Assembly (NCBI RefSeq): GCF_000092645.1
Contig: NC_014165.1
Coordinates: 2,418,001 to 2,482,000, forward strand
From: Thermobispora bispora DSM 43833
GTDB lineage: Bacteria; Actinomycetota; Actinomycetes; Streptosporangiales; Streptosporangiaceae
Direction: 5' to 3'
Length of the DNA: 64,000 bases
Of the stretch, positions 34,008 through 42,943 are shown in pieces. The notes beneath the pieces were generated by a model. The model was given only the letters and a program-made list of their open reading frames with translations. It ran no database searches and had not been told where the DNA came from. The translations under genes were made by a program, and so were the position numbers. Position 1 is the stretch's first letter. Every line of letters begins with the position of its first letter.

Positions 34008-34724
34008 TCAGCCGGCCAGCCACACGTACCCGGCGAACCGGCCGGTCACCCGCTCCCGCCGGTACGAGTACAGGTCGGGCGTCTCGATCGTGCAGCGGTC
34101 GTCGTGCCGGATGTCGGTCACCCCGGCGGCGCGGAGCTGGGCCTCGATCCCGGCGCGCAGGTCGAGGGAGGGCGTGCCGCGCCGGGTGGTGGCCCACGCC
34201 TCCGGGACCCGGGCGGCGACCCGCTCGCGCATCTCGGCGGGGACCTCGTAGCACCGGCCGCAGGCGGCGGGCCCGATCACGGCGACCATCCGCGCCGGGT
34301 CGGCGCCCCGGGCCGCCATGGCCTCGATCAGCGCCGGGACGACCCCCGCCTCGGTGCCCGGCCGCCCCGAGTGCGCTCCCCCGGTCAGGCCCGCCACCGG
34401 GTCGGCGACGAGCACCGGGGCGCAGTCGGCGACCAGGACCGCGAGCCCGAGGCCCGGCTGGTCGGTGAAGACGGCGTCGAGACCGGGCGGGTCGGCGCCG
34501 AACGGCGCGGTGACGTAGGCGACGTCGGCGCCGTGCACCTGGCGCATGTAGACGACCCGGTCCAGGCCGAGCTCGGCCGCGGTCCGCGCCCGGTTCTCCG
34601 CGACGGCCGCCGGGTCGTCCCCCACCGCGCCGCCGAGGTTGCGGGTGCCGTACGGCCCGGTGCTCACCCCGCCGTGCCGGTCGGTGAACGCCATCCGCAC
34701 CGGGCCCACCTCGATCACCTTCAC
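34008..34724 (-). CDS. pgeF: peptidoglycan editing factor / multicopper polyphenol oxidase family
   Basis: A 238-residue YfiH/PgeF (DUF152) protein. The metal-site segments are present: QVHGADVAYV, VADCAPVLV with the Cys, the GGAHSGRPGT variant of the usual AHAGWRG, and GPAACGRCYEVP. The end is GRFAGYVWLAG. PgeF removes L-Ser wrongly incorporated in peptidoglycan stem peptides; the same family has been assigned laccase and adenosine-deaminase activities. In many actinobacteria the gene lies next to ftsZ, but here it overlaps the glgA stop by 4 nt (ATGA), so it is co-translated with glgA. ATG 34724. Confidence 0.88.
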   Translation of the reverse strand: MKVIEVGPVRMAFTDRHGGVSTGPYGTRNLGGAVGDDPAAVAENRARTAAELGLDRVVYMRQVHGADVAYVTAPFGADPPGLDAVFTDQPGLGLAVLVADCAPVLVADPVAGLTGGAHSGRPGTEAGVVPALIEAMAARGADPARMVAVIGPAACGRCYEVPAEMRERVAARVPEAWATTRRGTPSLDLRAGIEAQLRAAGVTDIRHDDRCTIETPDLYSYRRERVTGRFAGYVWLAG

Positions 34725-35911
34725 CGCCGCCCCGCCTCCGCCACCTCGGCGTACAGGTCGCGCGTCCGCTCCGCCACCCGCCGCCAGGAGAAGTGCTCGA
34801 TCGCGCGGCGGCGGCCCGCCTTGCCCATGGCGGCCGCCCGCGCCGGGTCGCGGAGCAGCGCGTTCACCCGGTCGGCGAGGGCCGCGGCGAACGCGCCGGG
34901 GTCGGCCGGCTCACCGTCCGGGCCCTGGTCGATCGGCACGAGCAGCCCGGTCACCCCGTCCTCGACCACCTCGGGGATGCCGCCGGTGGCGGTCGCCACG
35001 ACCGCGGTCTCGCAGGCCATCGCCTCGAGGTTGACGATGCCCATGGGCTCGTACACCGAGGGGCAGACGAAGACCGTGGCGTGGGTGAGGATCTCGATCA
35101 GCTCGTCCCGGGGCAGCATCTTCGTGATCCACACGACCCGCTCCCGGGTGGCGGACAGCTCGCGCACCAGGCCGGTGACCTCCTCGGCGATCTCGGGCGT
35201 GTCCGGTTCGCCGGCGCAGAGCACGAGCTGGGCGCCCGGCTCCAGCGACCGGGCGGCCCGCAGCAGGTGGGGCAGCCCCTTCTGCCGGGTGACGCGGCCC
35301 ACGAAGACCGCGTACGGCACGGCCGGGTCGATGCCGTACCGCCGCAGCGCGCCGATCCCGGGCGACGGGGCGTACTCGCCGGTGTCGATCCCGTTGTGGA
35401 TCACCCGCACCCGGTCGGGCGGTATCTCGGGGTACACCCTGAGCACGTCCCGGCGCATCGCCTCCGAGACCGCGATGATCGCGTCGGCGCCGAGCAGGGC
35501 GGTCCGCTCCGCCCACGAGGAGAGGGCGTACCCGCCGCCGAGCTGCTCGGCCTTCCACGGCCGCAGCGGCTCGAGGCTGTGGGTGGTGGCCACGTGCGGC
35601 ACGCCGTACAGCAGCTTGGCGAGGTGCCCGGCGAAGTTGGCGTACCAGGTGTGGCTGTGCACCAGGTCGGCGTCCGCGCACCCCGCGGCCATCTCCACGT
35701 CCACCCCGAGGACCTGGAGCGCGGCGTTCGCCTGCCGCAGCCCGTCCGGCACCCGGTAGGCGCGCACCCCGGGCTCGGCGCGGGGCTCGCCGAAGCAGCG
35801 CACGCGCACCTCCACCAGGTCGCGCAGCTCCCGGGCCAGGTAGGCGACGTGGACACCGGCCCCGCCGTACACATCGGGGGGATATTCGCGGGTGAGCAGA
35901 TCGACGCGCAT
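34721..35911 (-). CDS. glgA: glycogen synthase / maltose-1-phosphate synthase (GT4)
   Basis: A 396-residue glycosyltransferase of family GT4, in two Rossmann domains. The N-terminal glycine loop is YGGAGVHVAYL, HSHTWYANFAG lies in the acceptor cleft, and PSVYEPMGIVNLEAMA is the EX7E nucleotide-sugar motif. It matches the mycobacterial GlgA/GlgM class (Rv1212c), which uses ADP-glucose to make maltose-1-phosphate for GlgE and/or to extend glycogen. It is divergent from glgC, the enzyme that supplies ADP-glucose, as in mycobacteria. ATG 35911 with a gap of 351 nt to glgC; the stop overlaps the pgeF start. Confidence 0.93.
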   Translation of the reverse strand: MRVDLLTREYPPDVYGGAGVHVAYLARELRDLVEVRVRCFGEPRAEPGVRAYRVPDGLRQANAALQVLGVDVEMAAGCADADLVHSHTWYANFAGHLAKLLYGVPHVATTHSLEPLRPWKAEQLGGGYALSSWAERTALLGADAIIAVSEAMRRDVLRVYPEIPPDRVRVIHNGIDTGEYAPSPGIGALRRYGIDPAVPYAVFVGRVTRQKGLPHLLRAARSLEPGAQLVLCAGEPDTPEIAEEVTGLVRELSATRERVVWITKMLPRDELIEILTHATVFVCPSVYEPMGIVNLEAMACETAVVATATGGIPEVVEDGVTGLLVPIDQGPDGEPADPGAFAAALADRVNALLRDPARAAAMGKAGRRRAIEHFSWRRVAERTRDLYAEVAEAGRR

Positions 35912-36262
35912 ACCTGGACAGCTTACGGCCCGGGCCCCGTCCCGGGCCGGGGCGGCGATGACGCCCGGGGTGCGGGAGACCGGACCGGCTCCGGTGCCCG
36001 GCGCGTCCCGGAGCGGCACCGCGAGCACCCCGGTAGACGGCGCGTTCCGGACCCCAGGCAGCCGACGTGTTCTGGCACTGCACCGCGAGCGCCCCTGGCC
36101 CGGCGGGCGGCGGCATCGCGCCGCACGGGCGGGCCGCCGCGGTCGCGCGGCCCCGATGCCGGCGATCGTCTGCGGGGACCCTGGCCCGGCCCGGCGATGT
36201 GACATACCGCTTTTTCCGGTCACTGTGCTGCTCGCCGGTGTTCTGGACGTTAGTGTCCTCTT
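35912..36262. other. divergent glgA/glgC promoter region
   Basis: 351 nt without a gene. Toward the glgC side, at about 36196-36262 (CATACCGC...GTGTTCTGGACG...), the sequence becomes less GC-rich and likely holds the glgC promoter. No operator was recognised. Confidence 0.4.
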
Positions 36263-37489
36263 ATGAGGGTCCTGGCGATCGTGCTCGCCGGTGGCGCGGG
36301 CAAGCGGCTGATGCCGCTGACCGCGGACCGCGCCAAGCCGGCGGTTCCCTTCGGCGGCGTCTACCGCCTGATCGACTTCGTGCTGTCGAACCTGGCGAAC
36401 GCGCACTTCCTGCGCATCGTCGTGCTGACGCAGTACAAGAACCACAGCCTGGACCGGCACATCTCCCGCACCTGGCGGCTCTCCGCGATGCTCGGCAACT
36501 ACGTGACGCCGGTCCCGGCGCAGCAGCGGCTGGGCCCGCGCTGGTTCGCCGGCTCGGCCGACGCGATCTTCCAGAACCTCAACCTCATCTACGACGAGCG
36601 GCCGGAGCACGTGCTCGTGTTCGGCGCGGACCACATCTACCGGATGGACCCCCGGCAGATGCTCGATCAGCACGTCGCCACCGGCGCCGACGTGACGGTC
36701 GCCGCGATCCGGCAGCCGCTGTCGCTCGCCGACCAGTTCGGGGTGATCGAGACCGATCCGACCGGCCGGCGGATCACGTCGTTCCGGGAGAAGCCCACCA
36801 ACGCCACCGGCCTGCCGGACGCCCCCGACCAGATCTTTGCGTCGATGGGCAACTACATCTTCCGGACCCAGGCCCTGATCGAGGCGCTGCGCGAGGACGC
36901 GGTCAACCCGGACAGCCGGCACGACATCGGCGGCGACATCATCCCGATGTTCGTCAAGAGCGGCACCGCGTACGTCTACGACTTCGCCACCAACGTGGTC
37001 CCGGGGGCGACCGAGCGGGACCGGGGGTACTGGCGCGACGTCGGGACCCTGGACGCCTACTACGAGGCCAACATGGACCTGGTCTCGGTCCACCCGGTCT
37101 TCAACCTGTACAACGACGAATGGCCGATCTACACCGGCCACGACCCGCTGCCGCCGGCCAAGTTCGTGCACAACGAGGGCGACCGGATCGGGCGGGCGCT
37201 CGACTCCCTGGTGTCGCCCGGGGTCATCGTCTCCGGCGGGATGGCGGTGCGCTCCATCCTCTCGCCCCGGGTCGTGCTGCACTCGCAGTCACTGGTCGAG
37301 GACTCGGTGCTCATGGACTCGGTGACGGTGGGCCGGGGTGCGATCGTCCGCCGGGCGATCATCGACAAGAACGTGGTCGTCCCCGACGGCGCCCGGATCG
37401 GGCTCGACCTGGAGTACGACCGTCAGCGCTTCACCGTCACCGCGAACGGGATCGTGGTGATCGGGAAGAACGAGATCATCGACCGTTGA
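36263..37489 (+). CDS. glgC: glucose-1-phosphate adenylyltransferase
   Basis: 408 residues, typical for actinobacterial ADP-glucose pyrophosphorylase. The N-terminal nucleotidyltransferase has the signature [20 protein letters not shown], and [11 protein letters not shown] carries the Mg/ADP-glucose Asp. DQFGVIE and SFREKPT surround the glucose-1-P pocket. The C-terminal left-handed beta-helix has hexapeptide repeats from about residue 300 ([20 protein letters not shown]). It commits glucose-1-phosphate to glycogen. ATG 36263; its stop overlaps the 3' end of the convergent membrane-protein gene by 14 nt. Confidence 0.95.
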   Translation: MRVLAIVLAGGAGKRLMPLTADRAKPAVPFGGVYRLIDFVLSNLANAHFLRIVVLTQYKNHSLDRHISRTWRLSAMLGNYVTPVPAQQRLGPRWFAGSADAIFQNLNLIYDERPEHVLVFGADHIYRMDPRQMLDQHVATGADVTVAAIRQPLSLADQFGVIETDPTGRRITSFREKPTNATGLPDAPDQIFASMGNYIFRTQALIEALREDAVNPDSRHDIGGDIIPMFVKSGTAYVYDFATNVVPGATERDRGYWRDVGTLDAYYEANMDLVSVHPVFNLYNDEWPIYTGHDPLPPAKFVHNEGDRIGRALDSLVSPGVIVSGGMAVRSILSPRVVLHSQSLVEDSVLMDSVTVGRGAIVRRAIIDKNVVVPDGARIGLDLEYDRQRFTVTANGIVVIGKNEIIDR

Positions 37490-38084
37490 TCCGCCACATC
37501 GGTTCGACGATCGTCCACTGCGCCTCCCACATGCGCCGGGCGCGCCGCTGGTTGATCGCGCGAACCGACACGGTCAGGGTGCCGAGCACGGCGGCCGCGA
37601 GCACGGGGATCCCGCCGCCCACGGTGACCGCGCGCACCACCGTGGCGTCCCGGTCCTGCGGGCGGGTGGTGGGCGCGCCCCGCTCGTCGACCCAGAGCCG
37701 CACCGTGTCGCCCGCCCGCTTGGTGGGCGCGACGGTGAGGGTGTCCTGCCACACCGTCCCGTTGGGGGCCGTCCACCGCGCCTTGGCCTGCCCGACCGGG
37801 GCGCCGGCCGGCGAGAACCGGGCCATGGCGACGTCCTCGATCAGGGTGGCGCTCACCTCGTGCCGGGCCCGCTGCTGCTCCGCCTCCACGCGCAGGCCCT
37901 TCTCGTACTCCCGGATGCCGAGCATGATCCCGGCCACCATCGCGACGAGCACGCCGATGACCGCGAGCAGCCGGACGGCGGCCTCGAACCGGTCGCACGG
38001 GCGGCGGAGCGGGTTCCGGTCGAAGCCCAGCCATCGGGCCAATCGTGCGATGGGACTCTGCGACGGGACCGAACTCTTCGACAT
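37476..38084 (-). CDS. Rv1733c-like two-TM membrane protein
   Basis: A 202-residue membrane protein. TM1 lies at about 38-58 ([20 protein letters not shown]) and TM2 near 152-173 ([20 protein letters not shown]). Between them is an extracytoplasmic domain of about 90 residues with the family-like [20 protein letters not shown]. This layout matches the actinobacterial Rv1733c family, a dormancy antigen in mycobacteria with unknown function. ATG 38084 with GAGGTGTGAG upstream. Its last 14 nt overlap the end of convergent glgC. Confidence 0.8.
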   Translation of the reverse strand: MSKSSVPSQSPIARLARWLGFDRNPLRRPCDRFEAAVRLLAVIGVLVAMVAGIMLGIREYEKGLRVEAEQQRARHEVSATLIEDVAMARFSPAGAPVGQAKARWTAPNGTVWQDTLTVAPTKRAGDTVRLWVDERGAPTTRPQDRDATVVRAVTVGGGIPVLAAAVLGTLTVSVRAINQRRARRMWEAQWTIVEPMWRINGR

Positions 38085-38128
38085 CTCACACCTCACAGGG
38101 TGATTACCACTGCGAGTCCCGTTTATGC

Positions 38129-38893
38129 CTATATTGCATCCCAAGAGAATCGTGGGGAACGACCTTCCTGAAATGCCCGGACGCCTTCGGCCAATTCCCC
38201 GCTCTCCCGGGCCACGCGCTGCCAGCGGCGAAAGGCCTCCTCGTCCGCCCGGCCGTCGATGATCTCCTTCATCGCGGCGAGCGTCAGCCGGGAGCGGGTG
38301 GCGATCGTCGCGGCCATGCCGTACGCCCGGCCGGCGAGCTCCTCCGGCGGGACGACCTCGTCGACGAGGCCGATCCGCAGCGCGTGACCTGCGTCGATGA
38401 GCTCGGCCGTGTAGATCAGGTACTTCGCCCGCGCCGGCCCGACGGTCTCCACCAGCCGCCGCGCCGAGCTCATCGGATAGACGATGCCCAGCTTCGCCGG
38501 GGTGATACCGAACCGCGCGCGGGACGAGGCGATCCGCAGATCGCACGCGAGCGCGAGCTGGCAGCCGCCGCCGACGCAGTAACCATCGATCACCGCGATA
38601 ACGGGTTTCGGAAACTCGATCAGCGCGCGTTCGGCCGCGACGGTAAGCGCCGTGTCATCTCCGTTCTCGCCGAGTTTGGCGATTTCTGAAATATCAGCAC
38701 CGGCGCAGAAAGTCTCCCCCGCTCCGGTGAGGAGCAGCACGCGGACCGCGGGATCGGTGGCGAGGCCGGAGAGGATCCCTGGGAGCTCCTGCCACATCTG
38801 CGCCGTCATGGCGTTCCGCTTCTCCGGCCGGTTCAGGGTGAGCGTGGCGATGTGCCCGGCGATCGTCAGGGTGAGGTGTCCGGAACTGGTCAC
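38129..38893 (-). CDS. crotonase-fold protein lacking both catalytic glutamates
   Basis: 254 residues with the crotonase fold: FCAGADISE around 63-70 and the oxyanion GYCVGGGCQLALACDLRIAS. The first catalytic glutamate position is Gln112 and the second is Ala133 in FGITPAKLGIVYP. Both acidic residues needed for hydration are thus absent, so a decarboxylase, isomerase or hydrolase role (as in some crotonase sub-families) is more likely than hydratase. GTG 38893 is selected because GAGGGG precedes it directly, though with almost no spacing; the start may be off. No neighbour with a related pathway is apparent. Confidence 0.85.
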   Translation of the reverse strand: MTSSGHLTLTIAGHIATLTLNRPEKRNAMTAQMWQELPGILSGLATDPAVRVLLLTGAGETFCAGADISEIAKLGENGDDTALTVAAERALIEFPKPVIAVIDGYCVGGGCQLALACDLRIASSRARFGITPAKLGIVYPMSSARRLVETVGPARAKYLIYTAELIDAGHALRIGLVDEVVPPEELAGRAYGMAATIATRSRLTLAAMKEIIDGRADEEAFRRWQRVARESGELAEGVRAFQEGRSPRFSWDAI

Positions 38894-39180
38894 CCCTCGA
38901 TTCTGCGGATGATCGCCGAGCCGGTCCGCACCGGGGCCGGGCCACGCGCGAAGGCCGTGCGGCCGGCAGCGGGCTCCCGGCCGGGCCACACCCGCAACGG
39001 CCGCACGGGCATCCGCGATCTCCCGGAGCATCTCGGCGAGCGGTATTCCGGCCGGGCCACACCGCCGGGCTCTGGATCCCTGCGCGCTCCGCCCGGTGGG
39101 CGGCTCCGGGCCGGAGCGCGGCCGTCGCCCATCAGGTCACCCTGAGCCCGGGGGTGACGTCCCGGGCAGCGGTTCGGCGG

Positions 39181-40143
39181 TCAGCGCAGGCCGAGGTCCC
39201 GCAGCAGTTCGCCGGTCCGGCGTGCCTCGTCCACCAGCCACTCGCCGAACTCGTCCCCGGCGAGGTACATGCACGCCCACCCGTTGCGGTCGCACGCCCG
39301 CTGCCAGGCGGGCGATCCGGCGATCGCGGCGCACAGGTCGAGCAGCGCCTGACGCTCCCGGTCGGGCAGGGTCCGCGGGCCGACCAGCCCGGTCCAGTCG
39401 GCGTACACCAGCCGGACCCCCGACTCCAGGAGGGTGGGCGCGTCCACCCCGGCCAGGCGCTCCGAGGAGGAGACGGCGAGCGGCCGGAGCCGCCCGGCCC
39501 GGATGTACGGGAAGAGGTCGCTCCTGGTGCCGAAGGCGAGCGGCGCCTGCCCGTCGAGCACCGCGGCGATCAGATCGGCGGGGTCGGGGAAGGCCGCGTA
39601 GTTGAGCCTGCGCAGGTCGGCCCCGAGGCCCTTGGCGGTCAGCCCGTAGAGCAGGTGCTCGGGCCCGCCGGTGGCGCCCCCGGCCACCCGCGGGCCGGCG
39701 GGATTCCGCCGCAGCGCGGCGGCGAACTCGTCGAACGTGCGGAATCCGGAGTCGGGCGAGGTGACCAGGACCTCCCACTCGCCCACCAGGCGCGCGAGCG
39801 GTACGGCACGGCCGGCCACCGGGGCGCACTCCCCCAGCGCCGCGGAGGTGAGCAGCCTGGTGTCGGTCACCAGCAGGTCGCCGGCGCGGCCGTCCTCGAC
39901 GAATCGCGCGAGCCCGCCCATGCCGCCGCCGTCGTCGGCGCCGGAGCCGGCGCCGTCCAGCCGCACGCGCGCGGCCCAGCGGCCCTCGATGAGCGCGGTC
40001 AGCTCCCGTGCGACGCGCTCCGCCTTCCGGCCGGCCTCCTCCGGGACCACCAGCAGGAGCTCCTGCCGCCTGGGCGGGTCCGGCACCCCGCACGCGCCCG
40101 CGAGGGCGAGCACCCCGAGCGCGAGGACGGTACGGCGTCGCAC
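39181..40143 (-). CDS. tripartite tricarboxylate transporter substrate-binding lipoprotein (Bug/TctC)
   Basis: 320 residues with a lipoprotein signal peptide (MRRRTVLALGVLALAGACG; lipobox LAGAC, Cys18). The two-lobed periplasmic-binding fold of the Bug family is recognisable from YIRAGRLRPLAVSSSERLAG, LRRNPAGPRVAGG, and the helix LPDRERQALLDLCAAIAGSP. Bug proteins capture carboxylates for a TctAB permease, but no TctA/TctB gene is nearby, so it is an orphan binder. GTG 40143. Its neighbours (crotonase, glmS) give no clue to the ligand. Confidence 0.82.
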   Translation of the reverse strand: MRRRTVLALGVLALAGACGVPDPPRRQELLLVVPEEAGRKAERVARELTALIEGRWAARVRLDGAGSGADDGGGMGGLARFVEDGRAGDLLVTDTRLLTSAALGECAPVAGRAVPLARLVGEWEVLVTSPDSGFRTFDEFAAALRRNPAGPRVAGGATGGPEHLLYGLTAKGLGADLRRLNYAAFPDPADLIAAVLDGQAPLAFGTRSDLFPYIRAGRLRPLAVSSSERLAGVDAPTLLESGVRLVYADWTGLVGPRTLPDRERQALLDLCAAIAGSPAWQRACDRNGWACMYLAGDEFGEWLVDEARRTGELLRDLGLR

Positions 40144-40280
40144 GTCGGCACCCTCCCCCGAGTAGTCCTCACCCTCAGAATAGGACTAATTACTCGTTGT
40201 ATCCATATATCGGGCATATGGGATCAAAAGGTGGATGCCGGACGCCGTCCGGGCCGGGGCGGTGAAGTACGCCCGGACAT

Positions 40281-40316
40281 GAGAGAAGGCGGTGCGGCCG
40301 GGCCGCACCGCCTCTC
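40281..40316 (-). terminator. hairpin terminator downstream of glmS
   Basis: An 11-bp perfect stem (GGCGGTGCGGC with its complement) around a 3-nt loop, extended by GAGA/TCTC. It lies 35 nt past the glmS stop, and on the minus strand it is followed by the pyrimidine-rich TTCTCTCAT. Confidence 0.7.
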
Positions 40317-40350
40317 CCGGGTCCCGTCCCGGCTCAGACCGCGGTCGCGC

Positions 40351-42168
40351 TCACTCCACGGTGACGCTCTTGGCGAGGTTGCGCGGCTTGTCCACGTCGC
40401 GGCCGAGGGCCACGGCGGCGTGGTAGGCGAAGAGCTGCAGCGGGATGGTGAGCAGGATCGGGTCGAGCTCGTTCTCGTTCTTCGGCACCACGATGCAGTC
40501 GTCGGCCGCGTCCGTGGCCCGGTGGCCGACCATCACGATGCGCCCGTTGCGCGCCCGGATCTCCTCGAGGGTGGTGAGGTTCTTGTCGAGCAGCTCGTCG
40601 TCCGGGACGATCGCGACGGTCGGCAGCTCGGGGCTGATCAGCGCGAGCGGGCCGTGCTTGAGCTCGCTCGCCGGGTAGGCCTCGGCGTGGATGTAGGAGA
40701 CCTCCTTGAGCTTCTGCGCGCCCTCGCGCGCCACCGGGAAGCCGCGCACCCTGCCGACGAACATCATCCCCGGGGCGTCGGAGTACTTGATCGCGAGCTC
40801 CCGGATCTGCTCCTCGAGCGTGAGGATCTCCTTGATCTGCTCGGGGAGCCGGCGCAGCCCGTCGCAGATCCGCTTGCCCTCGGCCGGCGACAGGTCGCGG
40901 ACCCGGCCGAGGTGGAGGGCGAGGAGCGCGAACACGACCGCGGTCGAGGTGAAGGCCTTGGTCGAGGCGACCGACACCTCGGGGCCGGCGTGGAGGTACA
41001 CGCCACCGTCGCACTCCCGGGCGATGGCGCTGCCCACCGTGTTCACGATGCCGAGCACCCGGGCCCCCTTGCGCTTGAGCTCCTGGACCGCGGCGAGGGT
41101 GTCATAGGTCTCGCCCGACTGGCTGACCGCCACGTAGAGGGTGTCGCCCTCCACGACCGGGTTGCGGTACCGGAACTCCGAGGCCGGCTCCGCGTCCGCG
41201 GGGATCCGGGCGAGCTCCTCGATGAGCTGCGCGCCCATCTGCCCGGAGTAGTACGCCGACCCGCAGCCGATGATCTTGACGCGGCGGAACGAGCGCAGCT
41301 CCCGCGCGTCCATGTTGAGCCCGCCGAGGTGGGCGATGTGGAACCGGTCGTCGATGCGGCCGCGCAGCGCCCGGGCGACCGTGTCCGGCTGCTCGCAGAT
41401 CTCCTTGAGCAGGTAGTGCTCGTAACCGCCGGTGTCGTAGTGGCCCGCGTCCCAGTCCACGGTGAGCGGCTCCTTGGCCGTCTCCGTGGCGTCGCTGGTG
41501 AACGTGCTGAACCCGTCGGCCTTGATCACGGCGAGCTCGCCGTCCTCCAGGTGCACGACCTGCCGCGTGTAGCGGATGAGCGCGGCGACGTCGGAGGCGG
41601 CGAACATCTCCTTCTCGCCGATGCCGAGCACGATCGGGCTGCCGTTGCGGGCGACCACGATCTCACCGGGCCGCTCGGCGTCGAGGACGGCGATGCCGTA
41701 CGTGCCGACCACGCCCTTGAGGGCCCGCCGGACCGCCTCGGCGAGGGTCTCCGTCTCCTTGACCGCCCGGCCGATGAGGTGGGCGAGCACCTCGGTGTCG
41801 GTCTCGCTGACGAAGGCCACGCCGTCGGCCTCGAGGCGGCGGCGCAGGTCGTCGGCGTTCTCGATGATGCCGTTGTGCACCACCGCGATCCGCTCCCCGG
41901 CGTCCAGGTGCGGGTGTGCGTTCACGTCGCTCGGCGCACCATGGGTCGCCCAGCGGGTGTGCCCGATGCCGGTCGTCCCCTTGAACCGGGCGGGCACGGC
42001 CGCCGCCAGGTCGGCCACCCTGCCCTTCACCTTGCGGGTCTTCAGCCGCTTGTTGCTGACCACGGCGAGACCCGCCGAGTCATACCCGCGGTACTCCAGC
42101 CGCTGGAGGCCTTCGAGCAGGATGGGTGCCGCGTCCTTCCGCCCGACGTAGGCGACGATTCCGCACAT
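40351..42168 (-). CDS. glmS: glutamine-fructose-6-phosphate aminotransferase (isomerizing)
   Basis: 605 residues, full length. It begins MCGIVAYVG, so Cys2 becomes the N-terminal nucleophile of the class II glutaminase domain (about 1-225). Two SIS isomerase domains follow (CGSAYYSGQMGAQLIEELAR and SYIHAEAYPASELKHGPLAL), and the end is NLAKSVTVE, the conserved tail that closes the active site. It makes glucosamine-6-phosphate for peptidoglycan. ATG 42168 follows AAGGAAGTG. It is co-transcribed behind a 91-residue gene with a 9-nt gap. There is no glmS ribozyme. Confidence 0.96.
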   Translation of the reverse strand: MCGIVAYVGRKDAAPILLEGLQRLEYRGYDSAGLAVVSNKRLKTRKVKGRVADLAAAVPARFKGTTGIGHTRWATHGAPSDVNAHPHLDAGERIAVVHNGIIENADDLRRRLEADGVAFVSETDTEVLAHLIGRAVKETETLAEAVRRALKGVVGTYGIAVLDAERPGEIVVARNGSPIVLGIGEKEMFAASDVAALIRYTRQVVHLEDGELAVIKADGFSTFTSDATETAKEPLTVDWDAGHYDTGGYEHYLLKEICEQPDTVARALRGRIDDRFHIAHLGGLNMDARELRSFRRVKIIGCGSAYYSGQMGAQLIEELARIPADAEPASEFRYRNPVVEGDTLYVAVSQSGETYDTLAAVQELKRKGARVLGIVNTVGSAIARECDGGVYLHAGPEVSVASTKAFTSTAVVFALLALHLGRVRDLSPAEGKRICDGLRRLPEQIKEILTLEEQIRELAIKYSDAPGMMFVGRVRGFPVAREGAQKLKEVSYIHAEAYPASELKHGPLALISPELPTVAIVPDDELLDKNLTTLEEIRARNGRIVMVGHRATDAADDCIVVPKNENELDPILLTIPLQLFAYHAAVALGRDVDKPRNLAKSVTVE

Positions 42169-42177
42169 ATCACTTCC

Positions 42178-42453
42178 TTATCCGTAGACGATCCGGCGGA
42201 GCTGGCGCAGGGACAGCTCCGGTGCCGCGACCCGCCGAGCGGAGAGCTCGGCGGCGATCATCGGGAAGATCTGGTCGTTGGTGAGCCCTTTGGCCTTGAG
42301 CTCGGCGTGGCGCCGCCGCACGAAGGCTTCGGCGGTCTCGCCGAAGTACGCCAGCACGTCGGCCACCACCCGGGCGGCCTCCGCCGGCTTGAGCGACGTG
42401 GTCCGGGTGAGATGGCCGATCAGATCCTCGAAGGGGTGCCGCGTCGTGGACAC
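42178..42453 (-). CDS. small conserved hypothetical protein upstream of glmS
   Basis: 91 residues, start GTG 42453. It is a soluble helical protein: TTRHPFEDLIGHLTRTTSLK then PAEAARVVADVLAYFGE, and a basic helix ending in LRQLRRIVYG. The spacing of hydrophobic residues is regular. I do not recognise it. It sits 9 nt before glmS in the same direction, so it is likely in the same transcript and perhaps acts on amino-sugar metabolism; that link is only positional. An earlier in-frame start would add 13 residues. Confidence 0.7.
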   Translation of the reverse strand: MSTTRHPFEDLIGHLTRTTSLKPAEAARVVADVLAYFGETAEAFVRRRHAELKAKGLTNDQIFPMIAAELSARRVAAPELSLRQLRRIVYG

Positions 42454-42488
42454 AGCGCAGGACCTTAACGCACGAACGCTACTTTTTA

Positions 42489-42513
42489 GCAAGTTACTTG
42501 CCCGTTTTCGGGC
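42489..42513. promoter_or_regulatory. palindrome and hairpin in the glmS-operon promoter
   Basis: A perfect 13-bp palindrome, GCAAGTTACTTGC (42489-42501), abuts a GCCCG-TTTT-CGGGC hairpin (42500-42513). On the minus strand TTGCTA and TAAGGT (19-bp spacer) form a plausible promoter whose -35 lies in the palindrome. An operator for an unknown regulator is inferred. Confidence 0.55.
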
Positions 42514-42723
42514 AGACTCACCGTATCACCACGAATTGCCGCGCTTCGTTCGGGGTCCCGATGGCCACTGAAGGGGTTCGTACCGCCTGGTCCCCGGCGT
42601 CCGGCCGGGCCGGGATGGGGCGGCCGAGGACGGGATGTCGCCTCGCTCGGGAGATTGATGGCAGTGAGAGCGCCAGATATCCGCTAAAGTTGAACCGCGA
42701 GCGCGGACCACATCGCGCCGGAT

Positions 42724-42796
42724 GCGGAAGTGGCTCAGTTGGTAGAGCATCACCTTGCCAAGGTGAGGGTCGCGGGTTCGAGTCCCGTCTTCCGCT
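42724..42796 (+). tRNA. tRNA-Gly(GCC)
   Basis: 73 nt; acceptor GCGGAAG/CTTCCGC and loop TTGCCAA (GCC), no encoded CCA. Third identical copy in the window. Confidence 0.97.
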
Positions 42797-42821
42797 CTAA
42801 GCCCGGCGTACGCCGGGGCAC

Positions 42822-42896
42822 GGGCGATTAGCTCAGGGGCAGAGCGCTTCCTTGACACGGAAGAGGCCAGTGGTTCAAATCCACTATCGCCCACCA
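42822..42896 (+). tRNA. tRNA-Val(GAC)
   Basis: 75 nt with an encoded CCA; acceptor GGGCGAT/ATCGCCC, anticodon stem CTTCC/GGAAG, loop TTGACAC (GAC). Its D and T arms differ from the Val(GAC) gene at 19892, so the two are diverged isoacceptors with the same anticodon. Confidence 0.95.
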
Positions 42897-42904
42897 GGAG
42901 ATTA

Positions 42905-42943
42905 CGCCGATGGCTCCGCGGTTCGCGGAGCCATCGGCGTTTT
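42905..42943 (+). terminator. strong rho-independent terminator after tRNA-Val
   Basis: A perfect 16-bp stem, CGCCGATGGCTCCGCG with its complement, a GTT loop, then TTTT. It starts 9 nt after the tRNA. Confidence 0.93.

Noticed and set aside
39154-42468. A plus-strand open frame of more than 1,100 codons opposite the Bug lipoprotein and glmS
   Set aside because: It overlaps glmS and the Bug lipoprotein on the other strand; its translation has no motif and shows the skewed Arg/Gly/Val composition expected of shadows.
42454-42723. A glmS ribozyme or other riboswitch upstream of glmS
   Set aside because: glmS ribozymes are known in Firmicutes; here glmS is preceded within 9 nt by a protein-coding gene and no conserved core could be seen.
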